From Amorphochlora amoebiformis (Eukaryota; Cercozoa; Chlorarachniophyceae), in NCBI GenBank assembly GCA_054601695.1, contig BAAHQB010000106.1, positions 434,001-498,000 on the forward strand: a DNA stretch of 64,000 bases. The letters run 5' to 3'. Made by a program: the position numbers and the translations under genes. The notes under the pieces are model-generated. The model was not told where the DNA came from, searched no databases, and saw only the letters and a program-made list of their open reading frames with translations. Each line of letters opens with the position of its first letter. Within the stretch, counting starts at the first letter, position 1. Positions 63,836 through 64,000 of the stretch are shown here, one piece after another.

Positions 63836-63868
63836 GTACACAATGCTTATCTACACATATATATGTGC

Positions 63869-63903
<35 letters not shown>

Positions 63904-63949
63904 TACTATCTTATATTCATCGTTGATATGAGTAGATTACACACAATAC

Positions 63950-63997
<48 letters not shown>

Positions 63998-64000
63998 ATA

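Overview
Eukaryotic nuclear DNA, most likely from a protist (an alga or other SAR-type lineage; this placement is weak). The evidence is spliceosomal GT-AG introns in every gene, a REJ/polycystin-like receptor with a Ser/Thr/Pro-rich stalk of a kind common in stramenopile proteins, and interstitial TTAGGG/TTTAGGG tracts. Well over half of the window is (TA)n microsatellite, with GA/CT arrays, telomere-like tracts and minisatellites. Almost all open frames made of Tyr-Ile, Ser-Leu or Arg-Glu repeats are microsatellite artefacts. I built five gene models by hand from splice signals and reading phase. Within each model the listed exons join in phase; uncertain exons are named in the entries.

Layout: (1) 290-17157 (+): 22 exons encoding about 1,927 residues, 5' end outside the window; STP-rich stalk, REJ ectodomain, four hydrophobic segments, a basic cytosolic loop and two PDZ domains. 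A Ty1/copia 3' end with an LTR lies in one intron. (2) 17887-24467 (-): 9 exons, 212 residues, a Sec20-type SNARE; its introns hold most of the interstitial telomeric repeat. (3) 24921-26232 (+): 8 exons, 259 residues, a multi-pass membrane protein with TLC-like features, compact and free of microsatellites. (4) 28741-59907 (-): about 33 exons spread over 31 kb, an EF-hand protein of at least ~700 residues whose C-terminal end I could not find. (5) 60062 to beyond the end (+): a tandem-rhodanese gene. Genes 2/3 and 4/5 are divergent pairs with short shared upstream regions (454 and about 160 bp); genes 1/2 and 3/4 converge on CTAG-rich spacers.

The most unusual feature is not a gene. The introns of genes 2 and 4, and weakly gene 5, contain serial truncated copies ('echoes') of the adjoining exon edge with its splice site, separated by (TA)n. 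On the coding strand, copies of the acceptor half lie 5' of the parent exon and copies of the donor half lie 3' of it, in every case I found. Some echoes keep both splice sites and reading frame and could serve as cassette exons. I found no RNA genes, CRISPR arrays or prokaryotic features.
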